From: Mucilaginibacter sabulilitoris
Lineage (GTDB): Bacteria; Bacteroidota; Bacteroidia; Sphingobacteriales; Sphingobacteriaceae
NCBI RefSeq assembly: GCF_034262375.1
Contig: NZ_CP139558.1
Span: 868,001-932,000, forward strand
Reading direction: 5' to 3'
Length of the DNA stretch: 64,000 bases
Shown here: piece by piece, positions 45,178 through 52,508 of the stretch
Layout: each line of letters starts with the position of its first letter
Position numbering within the stretch: the stretch's first letter is position 1
Position numbers and translations under genes: made by a program
Notes under the pieces: generated by a model
What the model saw: only the letters and a program-made list of their open reading frames with translations
What the model was told of the DNA's origin: nothing
The model's database searches: none

Positions 45178-45546
45178 TTAATACCTTACCACCCTGAGCG
45201 GGATGCCGGATGCAGTAGCAAGATCGATCATGTGTTTAGTTCCTGCGGATTTGCCATCCCAAAAACAGATGCAGGCATCGGCATATGCTGCCATCGCCTT
45301 ATTGCGTTCGTAACCTCCCGATTTTCCGTTTGACCAATCGGCAGGAAATTCCTTAACCGTAAAATTATTAGCGGCTGCATATTTTTCGCCCAAGGTGTCC
45401 GCACCCCTGGCCTTCCCTGAAACGATCTCGATCTGTGCGGAATGCCGTTTTTCAGCGATCATGACATCGACCTTCTTTTGCAGCAAGGCATAATCTGTGA
45501 ATTCCCTGCTGCCCGCAATAATTAACTTAAATACTTTGCTTTCCAT
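45178..45546 (-). CDS. SLOG-family (DUF2493) nucleotide-binding protein
   Basis: A 122-residue protein of the YspA/YpsA-like SLOG family. The Rossmann-like motif LIIAGSREFTDY opens the protein and SGKARGADTLGEKYA follows; ERNKAMAAYADACICFWDGKSAGT completes the family pattern. SLOG proteins bind nucleotides or nucleotide-derived signals, and several occur in defence and NAD-linked contexts. It is the last gene of the leftward block, 6 nt after the macro-domain gene, so the two are likely co-translated. Confidence 0.88.
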   Translation of the reverse strand: MESKVFKLIIAGSREFTDYALLQKKVDVMIAEKRHSAQIEIVSGKARGADTLGEKYAAANNFTVKEFPADWSNGKSGGYERNKAMAAYADACICFWDGKSAGTKHMIDLATASGIPLRVVRY

Positions 45547-45552
45547 TGGTTC

Positions 45553-46005
45553 TCAGGCAGGTTCATAAACGATAATTTCGATTTGCAAATCGGACAGCAT
45601 GCCGGTTAACATCGGTTTAACCACCTGCCAGTCCAGTCCGCCGTTACCGCAGCCGAGGGCAGGAAGAGCGATGCTTTTGAGTTTGCTTTTTTCGAGGAAT
45701 ACACGGAGTGCAATCAGTCCTGAAGCGATATATTCATTTTTGGAGGGGTGTTTCCAATCCTTTTTGGTAGGGAAGTTGATGATTGTCTTTTCACCTGTCA
45801 GCAGGTTTGTGTCTTTCACCACCAGCAATTGTCCTGTTTCCAGTTCGCCCCGCTGACAGGCTTCCCGGTAAAGCTGGTAGTTTAAAGGGAAAGCTTTTTT
45901 GAATTGCAGGGCGATCCCTTTACCCATAACCCCCATTGTATTCACAGTATTGACCAGTGCCTCTGCTCCTGAATCCAGTAAATTCCCCTTAGTAAACCTT
46001 AACAT
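45553..46005 (-). CDS. Macro domain protein, DarG-like, without a DarT partner in view
   Basis: A 150-residue single macro domain. The N-terminus LRFTKGNLLDSGAEALVNTVNTMGVMGKGIALQFKKAFP matches the ADP-ribose-binding region of DarG/TARG1-like hydrolases, and IALPALGCGNGGLDW is the second binding loop. Such proteins remove ADP-ribose from DNA or proteins. DarG is usually about twice as long and paired with the toxin DarT; no DarT is seen nearby. It may protect against ADP-ribosylation or NAD-derived signals. It lies in an operon with the SLOG gene. Confidence 0.9.
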   Translation of the reverse strand: MLRFTKGNLLDSGAEALVNTVNTMGVMGKGIALQFKKAFPLNYQLYREACQRGELETGQLLVVKDTNLLTGEKTIINFPTKKDWKHPSKNEYIASGLIALRVFLEKSKLKSIALPALGCGNGGLDWQVVKPMLTGMLSDLQIEIIVYEPA

Positions 46006-46008
46006 AAG

Positions 46009-46203
46009 CTATCTTTTCGCTGTCTTTATCTGACCGTCTAAATTAAGCAGTTTCTGATAAATATCCTCCCAGTAACGATATCGGAATTCATCATTTTTTG
46101 TGGGATTCCGTACCCTGTAGTGACGATAATCATCAGCCTGCATAAGGGCTAAAGTTAAGTTGGTCACTTCAATTTCCTTACCCTCCAAATCAGTAATTTT
46201 CAT
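46009..46203 (-). CDS. Small protein of unknown function, PRTRC neighbourhood
   Basis: A 64-residue charged protein (MKITDLEGKEIEVTNLTLAL, then a Tyr/Arg-rich helix RYRYWEDIYQKLLNLD). The gap to the ThiF gene is 10 nt and to the macro gene 3 nt, so it is in the same operon. I recognise no family. Good codon use and tight spacing support a real gene. Confidence 0.65.
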   Translation of the reverse strand: MKITDLEGKEIEVTNLTLALMQADDYRHYRVRNPTKNDEFRYRYWEDIYQKLLNLDGQIKTAKR

Positions 46204-46213
46204 AATGTATGCT

Positions 46214-47038
46214 TTAGGCCACCCTGAGCGGCGTTGTTTTGAACTCCCTGAGATTGAGAAAAAATCCCCTGTTTAACAGGATACCCTCCCGGAACAATTG
46301 CCACAACAGGGATGCGCCTAAATTGGCCAGTGCAGAATTAATAAACAAATCCTGCTTGGTCAATGCCTCGGCCAAAGAACAGCTTGGCGTATTGTCGGTA
46401 GTTTCCGCATTTTGCAGTAATTCCTTAAATTCTTCGGTTACCATAGGGAGCCTGCTTCTGACCATGAACTTTTTTGATGCTGGCTGTTTGATTTCTGCGA
46501 CCGTAGACAGGATGACCTGTCCTGTATCCCTGCTGTTGCCGCAGTCAAGCCAGTAAAGCGGGTGATGATAGCTGTGCATTTTATTGCTGTATAGCTTCGT
46601 CAGGATTTCGGCAATTTCAAAGCGTGCTGAAACCGTGTCCACGCAAGAAACTGTTAATTCTGCAAGCGAGTATTCGGGTATGCTTTGCAATGTTTCCCCG
46701 CAATATTTTTCCGGAACGGCTTTCCAGTTCGTCCCAAAGAAAAGGTTGATACGGTTTATTAAAGCAACGGCCTTGTTCATTCCGATTTCAGCCGAAGTAA
46801 AAAGCTGTCTGCCTAAGTTGGCAGGTTCTACGGTATCGTCATCAAACAATCTGACCATCAGGCCGGGATGATGGAGGGCGATGAGGGCATGGTTCATTCT
46901 CGCCAATGCGGTCAGGAACTGACTGCCCGTTCCACCCGCACCAATCAAGTTGACAATGATGGGGTTAAAGGGATTAAGCAAACTTTTTTCTACGATATGC
47001 GCGATTGGTTTTACCACTTTTAGTCTCTTGATTTTCAT
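46214..47038 (-). CDS. PRTRC system ThiF family protein (E1-like)
   Basis: A 274-residue E1-like enzyme that should adenylate the C-terminus of a small modifier. The ATG at 47038 overlaps the stop of protein B (ATGA). The ATP-binding loop GAGGTGS is at 33-39, the adenylation motif DDDTVEPANLGRQ at 66-78, and CVDTVSAR at 132-139 fits the DN..R signature of ThiF/MoeB. A further Cys at 220 in PSCSLAEAL is a candidate catalytic cysteine. The family is named PRTRC_ThiF; its partners here are protein B, protein C, E and F. Confidence 0.92.
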   Translation of the reverse strand: MKIKRLKVVKPIAHIVEKSLLNPFNPIIVNLIGAGGTGSQFLTALARMNHALIALHHPGLMVRLFDDDTVEPANLGRQLFTSAEIGMNKAVALINRINLFFGTNWKAVPEKYCGETLQSIPEYSLAELTVSCVDTVSARFEIAEILTKLYSNKMHSYHHPLYWLDCGNSRDTGQVILSTVAEIKQPASKKFMVRSRLPMVTEEFKELLQNAETTDNTPSCSLAEALTKQDLFINSALANLGASLLWQLFREGILLNRGFFLNLREFKTTPLRVA

Positions 47039-47760
47039 AAGAACAGGTTTTTCAGCGTGTAATTCGTTGGCTTTAAGACTTGGCAGGGAAACGTTCTTTC
47101 CGTATTGATTTGGGTCTGCCATAACTGAACAATGTTTTCAGTAACAGGGTTATGGTCATTCATCAGGTGGCTGAAATAGCTGTTCCAATAATATTTTTCC
47201 CATTGCTGCATGAAATCCTCCAAACGGGTTTCCTGCCCGATGTCAATGCGCACATTCCCCATGCACACCTTACCGTCATGATAAATGTTGAAAAATGGCG
47301 CATGATAAAGGGCTGTTTTCTCTGTGGGTTTGCGGTTTCCCTTAAGCGCATAAACCGCAAGGCTTTCCCTGCCTGCCCGCCAAATCATGGCAGGTACTTT
47401 ACCGTTTCCTGATTTGATGCCGAGGCTATCCGAAAAAAACAAGGTCACTTCCTGCGGTGGCGTATACCAAACGGCATAACCTCCCTTTTCGTTGTTTACA
47501 TAAAGCACCTTGTTGGGCATTAAGCCCCTGCACCGCAGGAAACCTGTTTTAAGTTCTTGCGCCGTTTGAAATAAACCACTTAAAGCCAGTGTTTCTTTCA
47601 GGCTGAGGGGATGGGCGTTAATCGGGTTTCCAAATTTGCCGATGTCATAACTCTCCACGTAAATGGTGTTATGTTCCGCTTCCCCGGTCTGCTTGTTATA
47701 TATTAGCAGGGCTTTCACAGGCTGATAGCTGCTGCTGAAATTATTTGTTAGGTTCTTCAT
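47035..47760 (-). CDS. PRTRC system protein B (E2-like)
   Basis: A 241-residue protein, start taken at the ATG at 47760. Family B is known as a prokaryotic E2 family (Prok-E2_D). The signature HAPFFNIYHDGKVCMGN has N158 and C166, 8 residues apart, exactly the spacing of N and catalytic Cys in the E2 motif HPN...GxxCL; P155 and the Gly before the Cys also align. A Cys here fits an active-site thioester. It overlaps the ThiF gene by 4 bp and protein F by about 20 nt, so the genes are coupled. Function is inferred from family and motif. Confidence 0.9.
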   Translation of the reverse strand: MKNLTNNFSSSYQPVKALLIYNKQTGEAEHNTIYVESYDIGKFGNPINAHPLSLKETLALSGLFQTAQELKTGFLRCRGLMPNKVLYVNNEKGGYAVWYTPPQEVTLFFSDSLGIKSGNGKVPAMIWRAGRESLAVYALKGNRKPTEKTALYHAPFFNIYHDGKVCMGNVRIDIGQETRLEDFMQQWEKYYWNSYFSHLMNDHNPVTENIVQLWQTQINTERTFPCQVLKPTNYTLKNLFL

Positions 47761-48850
47761 AATCCAAATCATTTAATAGGGCGGTCAGTTCGTTGAGCAA
47801 CCAAAACAGCCTTGTTTCAAAATCAAAATCATAGCTTACTTTTTCTATAGTGGTGTCGTACCATTGAATGGCCATCGGTTCTTCCTGATAACCCATTTCC
47901 TGCAGTTCGTTGTTCACCATATCGAACAGCATTTCGTTTAGGCTGTCCTCGCCACTCCAGTAAAAGGAAAGGTAGTTTTCCCAATAGATCATGTCCTCGC
48001 CTGCCGTTTCAACGAGGTCATAGTGCATCGAATGACGGATGTTTCTTTGGGGGTAATCAAACGCCAGTTTATAGATTTCCGTAACCACCTCATGGAAGTT
48101 TTTATCCCATTCCGTTTGTATTTTAAAAACTTTCAGTAGCTGCTGCCAGTCCTTTAAATCAACAGGCTGCTTAATTTCAGGGAGCAAAGCATCGCCCTGT
48201 ACTTGCATTTCTTTAAAGTCACGCAACTGTCGTTGACTGTAGGTTTTATCTTCCTCGTCCTGCGTATGTTCCTGCACTACTTCTCTAATCCAGTTTTCAA
48301 GCGCATCATAGGTATTGTCGAGATAGCACGGTTCACGGAAATAGGGAATATCAACGGCATTGTATAAATAAGAAAATACGGCACGGGTCAGTTTGTACTG
48401 CGCCTGTTGTTCCGGGTTGTTTTTCATCTTCCAAAGCGGTCGCACAGGTATATAATAAAGGCGATATTGGGTGTCAAAAGTCTTTACGGTCGCCAGTCTG
48501 GCGGGGTTACCCTTATCCTGTAAAAGCATACAGGCAGCCCCGTCAAAATTTTTGCCCGATAACTCCGCCATTACTTTGGCGATATTCTGCGGAAACGGCA
48601 AGCCTGCAACATCAGGGGCATCCCATTGGTGCAGCCTGCACAGGTTTTTAAGCGAAGCAAAAAACTCCATTTCACTCCGATTGAAGTCCGTGAAGGGCAG
48701 GGCGTGAAAGCTGCCGAATGAATGGCTTAAAAAACCATTACGATACGCTCCGGCGGTGCGCTTCGGAGTGCGTTTGACTGTACCTGCCTTGCATCGGGCA
48801 GGCGGTCTAACTGCTGAACGAACTCCCCGAATAACTGATGTAGCTGCCAT
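47741..48850 (-). CDS. PRTRC system protein F-like, N-terminus uncertain
   Basis: Open frame of up to 369 residues. The strong part begins around residue 41 (NGFLSHSFGSFHALPFTDFN) and continues to an acidic end (TALLNDLDYEEPNK). No enzymatic motif is visible. The first 40 residues overlap a separate small gene (48727-48903) and look like out-of-frame sequence, so the real start is doubtful. The next ATG is at 48670, but NGFLSHSF before it looks coding. A T6A run at the end of the small gene would allow a -1 shift into this frame. It overlaps protein B at the other end. Confidence 0.7.
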   Translation of the reverse strand: MAATSVIRGVRSAVRPPARCKAGTVKRTPKRTAGAYRNGFLSHSFGSFHALPFTDFNRSEMEFFASLKNLCRLHQWDAPDVAGLPFPQNIAKVMAELSGKNFDGAACMLLQDKGNPARLATVKTFDTQYRLYYIPVRPLWKMKNNPEQQAQYKLTRAVFSYLYNAVDIPYFREPCYLDNTYDALENWIREVVQEHTQDEEDKTYSQRQLRDFKEMQVQGDALLPEIKQPVDLKDWQQLLKVFKIQTEWDKNFHEVVTEIYKLAFDYPQRNIRHSMHYDLVETAGEDMIYWENYLSFYWSGEDSLNEMLFDMVNNELQEMGYQEEPMAIQWYDTTIEKVSYDFDFETRLFWLLNELTALLNDLDYEEPNK

Positions 48851-48903
48851 TGTTTTCCCTCCTCTATGATGGTTAGTTTGCGGTCTGATTTTTTTGTTTT
48901 CAT
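48727..48903 (-). CDS. Small protein between PRTRC C and F
   Basis: A 58-residue protein beginning MKTKKSDRKLTIIEEGKQW. It has a Gln-rich helix (LHQLFGEFVQQLDRL) and ordinary codon use. Its start is 11 nt after the stop of protein C and its 3' end overlaps the F frame. It may be a separate gene or the N-terminus of F reached by a -1 shift at TTTTTTA (48729-48734 on the plus strand as A6). I recognise no family. Confidence 0.55.
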   Translation of the reverse strand: MKTKKSDRKLTIIEEGKQWQLHQLFGEFVQQLDRLPDARQVQSNALRSAPPERIVMVF

Positions 48904-48913
48904 TTTTTTCTGT

Positions 48914-49132
48914 TTAACCCTTTGTACCCATGGTACTTTCAAAGCGGTATTGAATTTCATCGTTTATGATTTCCGGCCCGACAATGCGGGCGTTGGTCAG
49001 GATGGGGTATGTTCCCGTATAAAAGTTCAGCACCGCATCAGGGTTCATGCGGTCGTTGGGGTCGGTCAAGCGGACTTCCTGTCCGTTCTCCTTATGGATA
49101 AAAATCCTTTCTAAATGTGTGGTCTGTAACAT
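48914..49132 (-). CDS. PRTRC system protein C (prokaryotic ubiquitin-like)
   Basis: A 72-residue protein, start taken at the ATG at 49132 (MLQTTHLERIFIHKENG), which fits the family length. Family C is known as Prok_Ub. The size and beta-grasp-like strand pattern suit a ubiquitin-like fold, and the chain ends STMGTKG, so the C-terminal residue is Gly as required for activation by an E1. A mature glycine end needs no processing here. It overlaps protein E by a few bases. In the cassette it is the likely modifier. Confidence 0.9.
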   Translation of the reverse strand: MLQTTHLERIFIHKENGQEVRLTDPNDRMNPDAVLNFYTGTYPILTNARIVGPEIINDEIQYRFESTMGTKG

Positions 49133-49142
49133 GGCGATAGAA

Positions 49143-49721
49143 TTATGCTTGTTCAAATAGTTGTAATGCCTGTTTGTATTGTGTTGCTTTTCGGGTCAGG
49201 TCGGCCTTTCTTTTTTCCAGTTCCTCTTTCTTTTCGGGATAATCTTCCACCGTTGGCAGGATGTTCAGCGCTTCCTCATATTTGCAGGCATCATTCAGTT
49301 CCACGACTTTTTTAAGGGTATCGAAATAAGATTTCTTTTTCTCCTCTGCGCTAATCTTTGGTTCGCCTACTTCGATTTCATCTGGGTTACCAGTTGTTTG
49401 TTTTACAGGCTGTGGCTTACCCCCTTGTGTAACTTTTTTCTTGGCTGCTTCTACGCTTGCCGTTACCGCTTTAAGGTTGCTGTAAAGCCCTTTGAGACTT
49501 TCCACCTGCGTTGCGGTGGCCTCGAAAAAACCTTCGTCCATTTCGGAAGCCTTGCCCCTGTGAATTAAGGGTACTATCATTTTTGCAGCGGGGTCGTTAG
49601 ATTTAAAGGGTGCATATAAAGCTGATACGGTAAAATCGCCGTTTTGATCATTTTGGATGCCGATTGTCCAAATGCCGGGGGCGTTCAGGTTGGCTATATT
49701 TTCAAAAAAATTCGTTTTCAT
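49143..49721 (-). CDS. PRTRC system protein E
   Basis: A 192-residue protein starting at the ATG at 49721 (MKTNFFENIANLNAPGIW). The N-terminal half is beta-rich (IQNDQNGDFTVSALYAPF); the linker is Lys/Gln/Pro-rich; the C-terminal half is a charged coiled-coil (YFDTLKKVVELNDACKYEE...). Function of family E is unknown. It is the first cassette gene after the 83-residue membrane protein and overlaps the start region of protein C. Confidence 0.85.
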   Translation of the reverse strand: MKTNFFENIANLNAPGIWTIGIQNDQNGDFTVSALYAPFKSNDPAAKMIVPLIHRGKASEMDEGFFEATATQVESLKGLYSNLKAVTASVEAAKKKVTQGGKPQPVKQTTGNPDEIEVGEPKISAEEKKKSYFDTLKKVVELNDACKYEEALNILPTVEDYPEKKEELEKRKADLTRKATQYKQALQLFEQA

Positions 49722-49738
49722 GGTATTCCTATTTAAGT

Positions 49739-49990
49739 TTAGTGATTTGTATAAATTCCGCAGGCGGTCAAAAAGACACCTGCGAGCAACATCAGGGTTG
49801 CAGTGAAATTCAGGAAGCTCTCTATTAAGGTGGTGATGCGCCAGTGCCAAAAGGATTGAAAAAGCTGCAAGCCAGTTATGCTCCTGCGGTTAAACCTGCG
49901 CCTACTGATAGCAGTGCGGATAACTAATGCGGTAACTATCAGGGCTGCCCCAATAACCAGGGTGGTATGATGAACGATTTGTGTTTTCAT
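49739..49990 (-). CDS. Small two-helix membrane protein
   Basis: An 83-residue protein with two hydrophobic segments (TLVIGAALIVTALVI and LNFTATLMLLAGVFLTAC) separated by a basic loop. No family recognised. It lies 17 nt before the protein E start and 11 nt after the next gene, so it belongs to the same leftward operon. Confidence 0.6.
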   Translation of the reverse strand: MKTQIVHHTTLVIGAALIVTALVIRTAISRRRFNRRSITGLQLFQSFWHWRITTLIESFLNFTATLMLLAGVFLTACGIYTNH

Positions 49991-50001
49991 AGTTTCAGGG
50001 A

Positions 50002-50547
50002 TTAGTGGGATTTGGGTTGCGGGTTATCCAAATCGTAAATAATGACCATAGTGTTACCCCGCATGGCGTAATCAAACCTGCCGATCGAAACCCGCATCCT
50101 GCGGTAGAGTTCCGTACCCTCATCATTCCATTTAAAATCGGGCAGGCTGTTTATTCTTTTGACAAGCTGCCTGTTGGATAAATGGGCGAACTGCGCTTTT
50201 ACGGCTTTCTCCAAATCGCTTTCTTTTTGCAGGTATTTGATATACCGTTTGGTAAGGTTCTTACCCTTGCGAAAGGTATCGGTTCTGTAATCGTAATTTT
50301 CTTCATAGAACCGTACAATTTTTTTTCGCAGGTTAATAGTATAGCAATAGGTGGCATTGGAGCGCAGTTCATTCAGAGTACAGGTTTCCTGCAATAAGTC
50401 CAGTTCCTTCTGCGTATCAGAAAGCCGAAGCAAGGGAAACAGGAAATGTTCTACTATGTAACCCTGTTCAGGTGCGCTGCTGCTGTCGGCAACGGCATTG
50501 ATTTTTTTGCCGTTGCTTAATTTGATATATAAATTAGAGCGTGTCAT
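50002..50547 (-). CDS. Protein of unknown function, PRTRC neighbourhood
   Basis: A 181-residue cytoplasmic protein, basic, without signal peptide or TM. Lys/Arg/Tyr-rich helices are seen (LRKKIVRFYEENYDYRTDTFRKGKNLTKRY), and the C-terminus reads GRFDYAMRGNTMVIIYDLD, a small beta-like end. I recognise no family. It is in the leftward block between DUF932-linked genes and the PRTRC cassette, and its basic character would suit DNA or RNA binding, which is inference. Confidence 0.6.
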   Translation of the reverse strand: MTRSNLYIKLSNGKKINAVADSSSAPEQGYIVEHFLFPLLRLSDTQKELDLLQETCTLNELRSNATYCYTINLRKKIVRFYEENYDYRTDTFRKGKNLTKRYIKYLQKESDLEKAVKAQFAHLSNRQLVKRINSLPDFKWNDEGTELYRRMRVSIGRFDYAMRGNTMVIIYDLDNPQPKSH

Positions 50548-50556
50548 ATTCAGGGA

Positions 50557-50943
50557 TTAAGGATGAAATAATAATTCTACCGCTGTTCTGAATTTCGGGT
50601 CGCTGAGTTCGGCCTTTTCGGCATAGGTGGTCAGGCAATGATTAAGGAACAATGCGCCGTAACCGTCAAATAACTGGTCGCTGAAAACTGCACTGCTTTT
50701 TTCCAGTTGCCTGCCGTACCGCTTTATTTTGCGCTCGGCTTCTTCCGCCAGTTGAAACGAAAAATCCACCCCAAACAACTGGTTCACCCAAACTTTGCGC
50801 ACTTCGTCACGGTTCTCCCGCATATAAGTGCATAGCTGTTGGCTATAAGTTAAAAAGGCGGGAATTTCGTGTATAAAGAGGGCATGTAAAAGCCTTGCTT
50901 TCTGTACATTATTTAATATTCTTAATGGTTGCATATTATCCAT
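50557..50943 (-). CDS. Helical protein of unknown function
   Basis: A 128-residue, all-helical, Leu/Ala/Glu-rich protein (NNVQKARLLHALFIHEIPAFLTYSQQL). No motif or membrane segment is visible. The gap to the next gene is 9 nt, so it is in the operon. Function unknown. Confidence 0.6.
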   Translation of the reverse strand: MDNMQPLRILNNVQKARLLHALFIHEIPAFLTYSQQLCTYMRENRDEVRKVWVNQLFGVDFSFQLAEEAERKIKRYGRQLEKSSAVFSDQLFDGYGALFLNHCLTTYAEKAELSDPKFRTAVELLFHP

Positions 50944-50981
50944 TTTTGATTTAAAAAAGGGGGATTGCTCCCCCGTTCATT

Positions 50982-52052
50982 TTACTTAACTTGGGTTAGG
51001 GCATCCATGCCATGACGGGCAAAGTCACTGCATAGGTCAAAGGCAACCTGTCCACGTTGTTTGGCAGTTCCATCCATGATAGATTTGAATTTGGCTTCAC
51101 CGTCTTTGTAGCTGCGGACATTTTGGAAGTAGCCAGTTATCGCATTGTAAGCGCCAAAAACTGTCCCTGCGGTAGTGTCCATTTGTTGGGTCGGGCTGCC
51201 TAAAGCGTACTCGTAGACGCTGTCTACGATGTTGGTGTAATTGGTTGATAATTTATCCAGTACGCCCAATTCCAAATTGGTAATAGTTTCCTTGTTCGGT
51301 GCCATAGCCACCTGTATCAGTTTTTTTACCTGCTTGTCGGTAATTTTAACCTGTGACCAATGGTTGAAAATGCCCTCCAGTTCTTCGGCCATATTACCCG
51401 AAATACCCATTAGTGTATGCGCCTGTTTCAATCGGTCGTTGGCCGAAGCGGTATGCCTGATTTTTATCGAATTGGTATGGTTACGTATGGCTGCGTTAAG
51501 GGTGTTTTGACAAACGACACGCACAGGTGTAAATGCTGCCATGATGCTGCCCCCGCCATCGTGAGAGGTGGTCAGCATGAGGTATTGTTCTATCATATCC
51601 TGATTGCCTACCCGTATGTAGCCCGGCAATTTGGCGGTAATAAATATCCGCTCCCCTTTGCCTAAAGCCCCTGCGGTTTCATACAGGATACCATCCCCAC
51701 CGCCAACGATAGCGTCAAAAAACTCAAAGGCGTTTACATTCTGTACTACTTCGTAATCCTTACCCACCACGCCCAATACGGCATTATTGTCATTGCGTAC
51801 GGTTGCATAAAAATGTGGTACAGTAATTTTAGAAGCTGCTATGCCTGTATCAATTTCTGATAATTCGTTTTCCAAACTGTTGGTGTATAGCGGTCGTTTT
51901 TCGACGGTATAATCCAAGCCTGCATATACTATGGCTTCTGCGCTTGTCGGATATTGGTCAACGATTTGGCCTAAGCCGTGCCATGCCTTTTCCTTTACAC
52001 TAAAAAAGCTGTGGTTTCCTGTTTGTTCGTTATAATTCAGATTGTGTCCCAT
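50982..52052 (-). CDS. DUF932 domain phage/plasmid-like protein
   Basis: A 356-residue protein of the DUF932 (phage/plasmid-like) family: N-terminus HNLNYNEQTGNHSFFSVKEKAWHGLG, then GLDYTVEKRPLYT and VGKDYEVVQNVNAFEFFD, the family core. Members occur in phages, plasmids and integrative elements and are linked to recombination or replication, without a settled function. It lies between SSB and unknown genes in the leftward block, which supports a plasmid- or ICE-type module here. Confidence 0.92.
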   Translation of the reverse strand: MGHNLNYNEQTGNHSFFSVKEKAWHGLGQIVDQYPTSAEAIVYAGLDYTVEKRPLYTNSLENELSEIDTGIAASKITVPHFYATVRNDNNAVLGVVGKDYEVVQNVNAFEFFDAIVGGGDGILYETAGALGKGERIFITAKLPGYIRVGNQDMIEQYLMLTTSHDGGGSIMAAFTPVRVVCQNTLNAAIRNHTNSIKIRHTASANDRLKQAHTLMGISGNMAEELEGIFNHWSQVKITDKQVKKLIQVAMAPNKETITNLELGVLDKLSTNYTNIVDSVYEYALGSPTQQMDTTAGTVFGAYNAITGYFQNVRSYKDGEAKFKSIMDGTAKQRGQVAFDLCSDFARHGMDALTQVK

Positions 52053-52109
52053 GACGTTTTGTTTTTTATGAATTGAATGGTCTGTATTTTGAATATTATG
52101 TTATGGTGA

Positions 52110-52508
52110 TTAAAATGGCAGGTCGTCATCATTACCACCACCTGCGTTTGCGCCCTGTTTCTTTTCGGCTTTTTGTGCAGGCTTGTCTGCGTTTTCGCCA
52201 GTTGCCCCGCCGATGAAAATGATACGGGACACATTTAGCGTAATTGCTGCGTGTGCATTGCCGTCTTTATCGTTCCATGCCCTTGCGCCAAGGCGACCGA
52301 ACAACTGTACCACCAAGCCTTTTTTCAGGTATTCGCCAACAGCTTCGTTTATCCAGTAGGCGCAATCCACATAGGTTGTGGTGCGTACGGTTTCCCCGTT
52401 TGAACGGTAGCTGTCATTCATAGCGATTGAGAAATTCACTACTTTCTTGTCATTGTTAACCACGCTAACTTTAGCGTCTGCGGTTAATCTTCCTGTTAAT
52501 GTTTCCAT
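52110..52508 (-). CDS. ssb: Single-stranded DNA-binding protein
   Basis: A 132-residue OB-fold protein. The core reads LTGRLTADAKVSVVNNDKKVVNFSIAMND and ends with the acidic tail DDDLPF that recruits partner proteins. It is shorter than chromosomal SSB (usual in mobile elements). It is the first gene of the leftward block and probably coats ssDNA during transfer or replication of the element. The region upstream (52509-53196) holds its promoter and structured sequence. Confidence 0.93.
   Translation of the reverse strand: METLTGRLTADAKVSVVNNDKKVVNFSIAMNDSYRSNGETVRTTTYVDCAYWINEAVGEYLKKGLVVQLFGRLGARAWNDKDGNAHAAITLNVSRIIFIGGATGENADKPAQKAEKKQGANAGGGNDDDLPF

Noticed and set aside
45553..46005. 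Possible DarTG toxin-antitoxin pair
   Set aside because: The macro domain fits DarG, but no DarT-like ADP-ribosyltransferase gene lies next to it or in the window, so a pair is not called.
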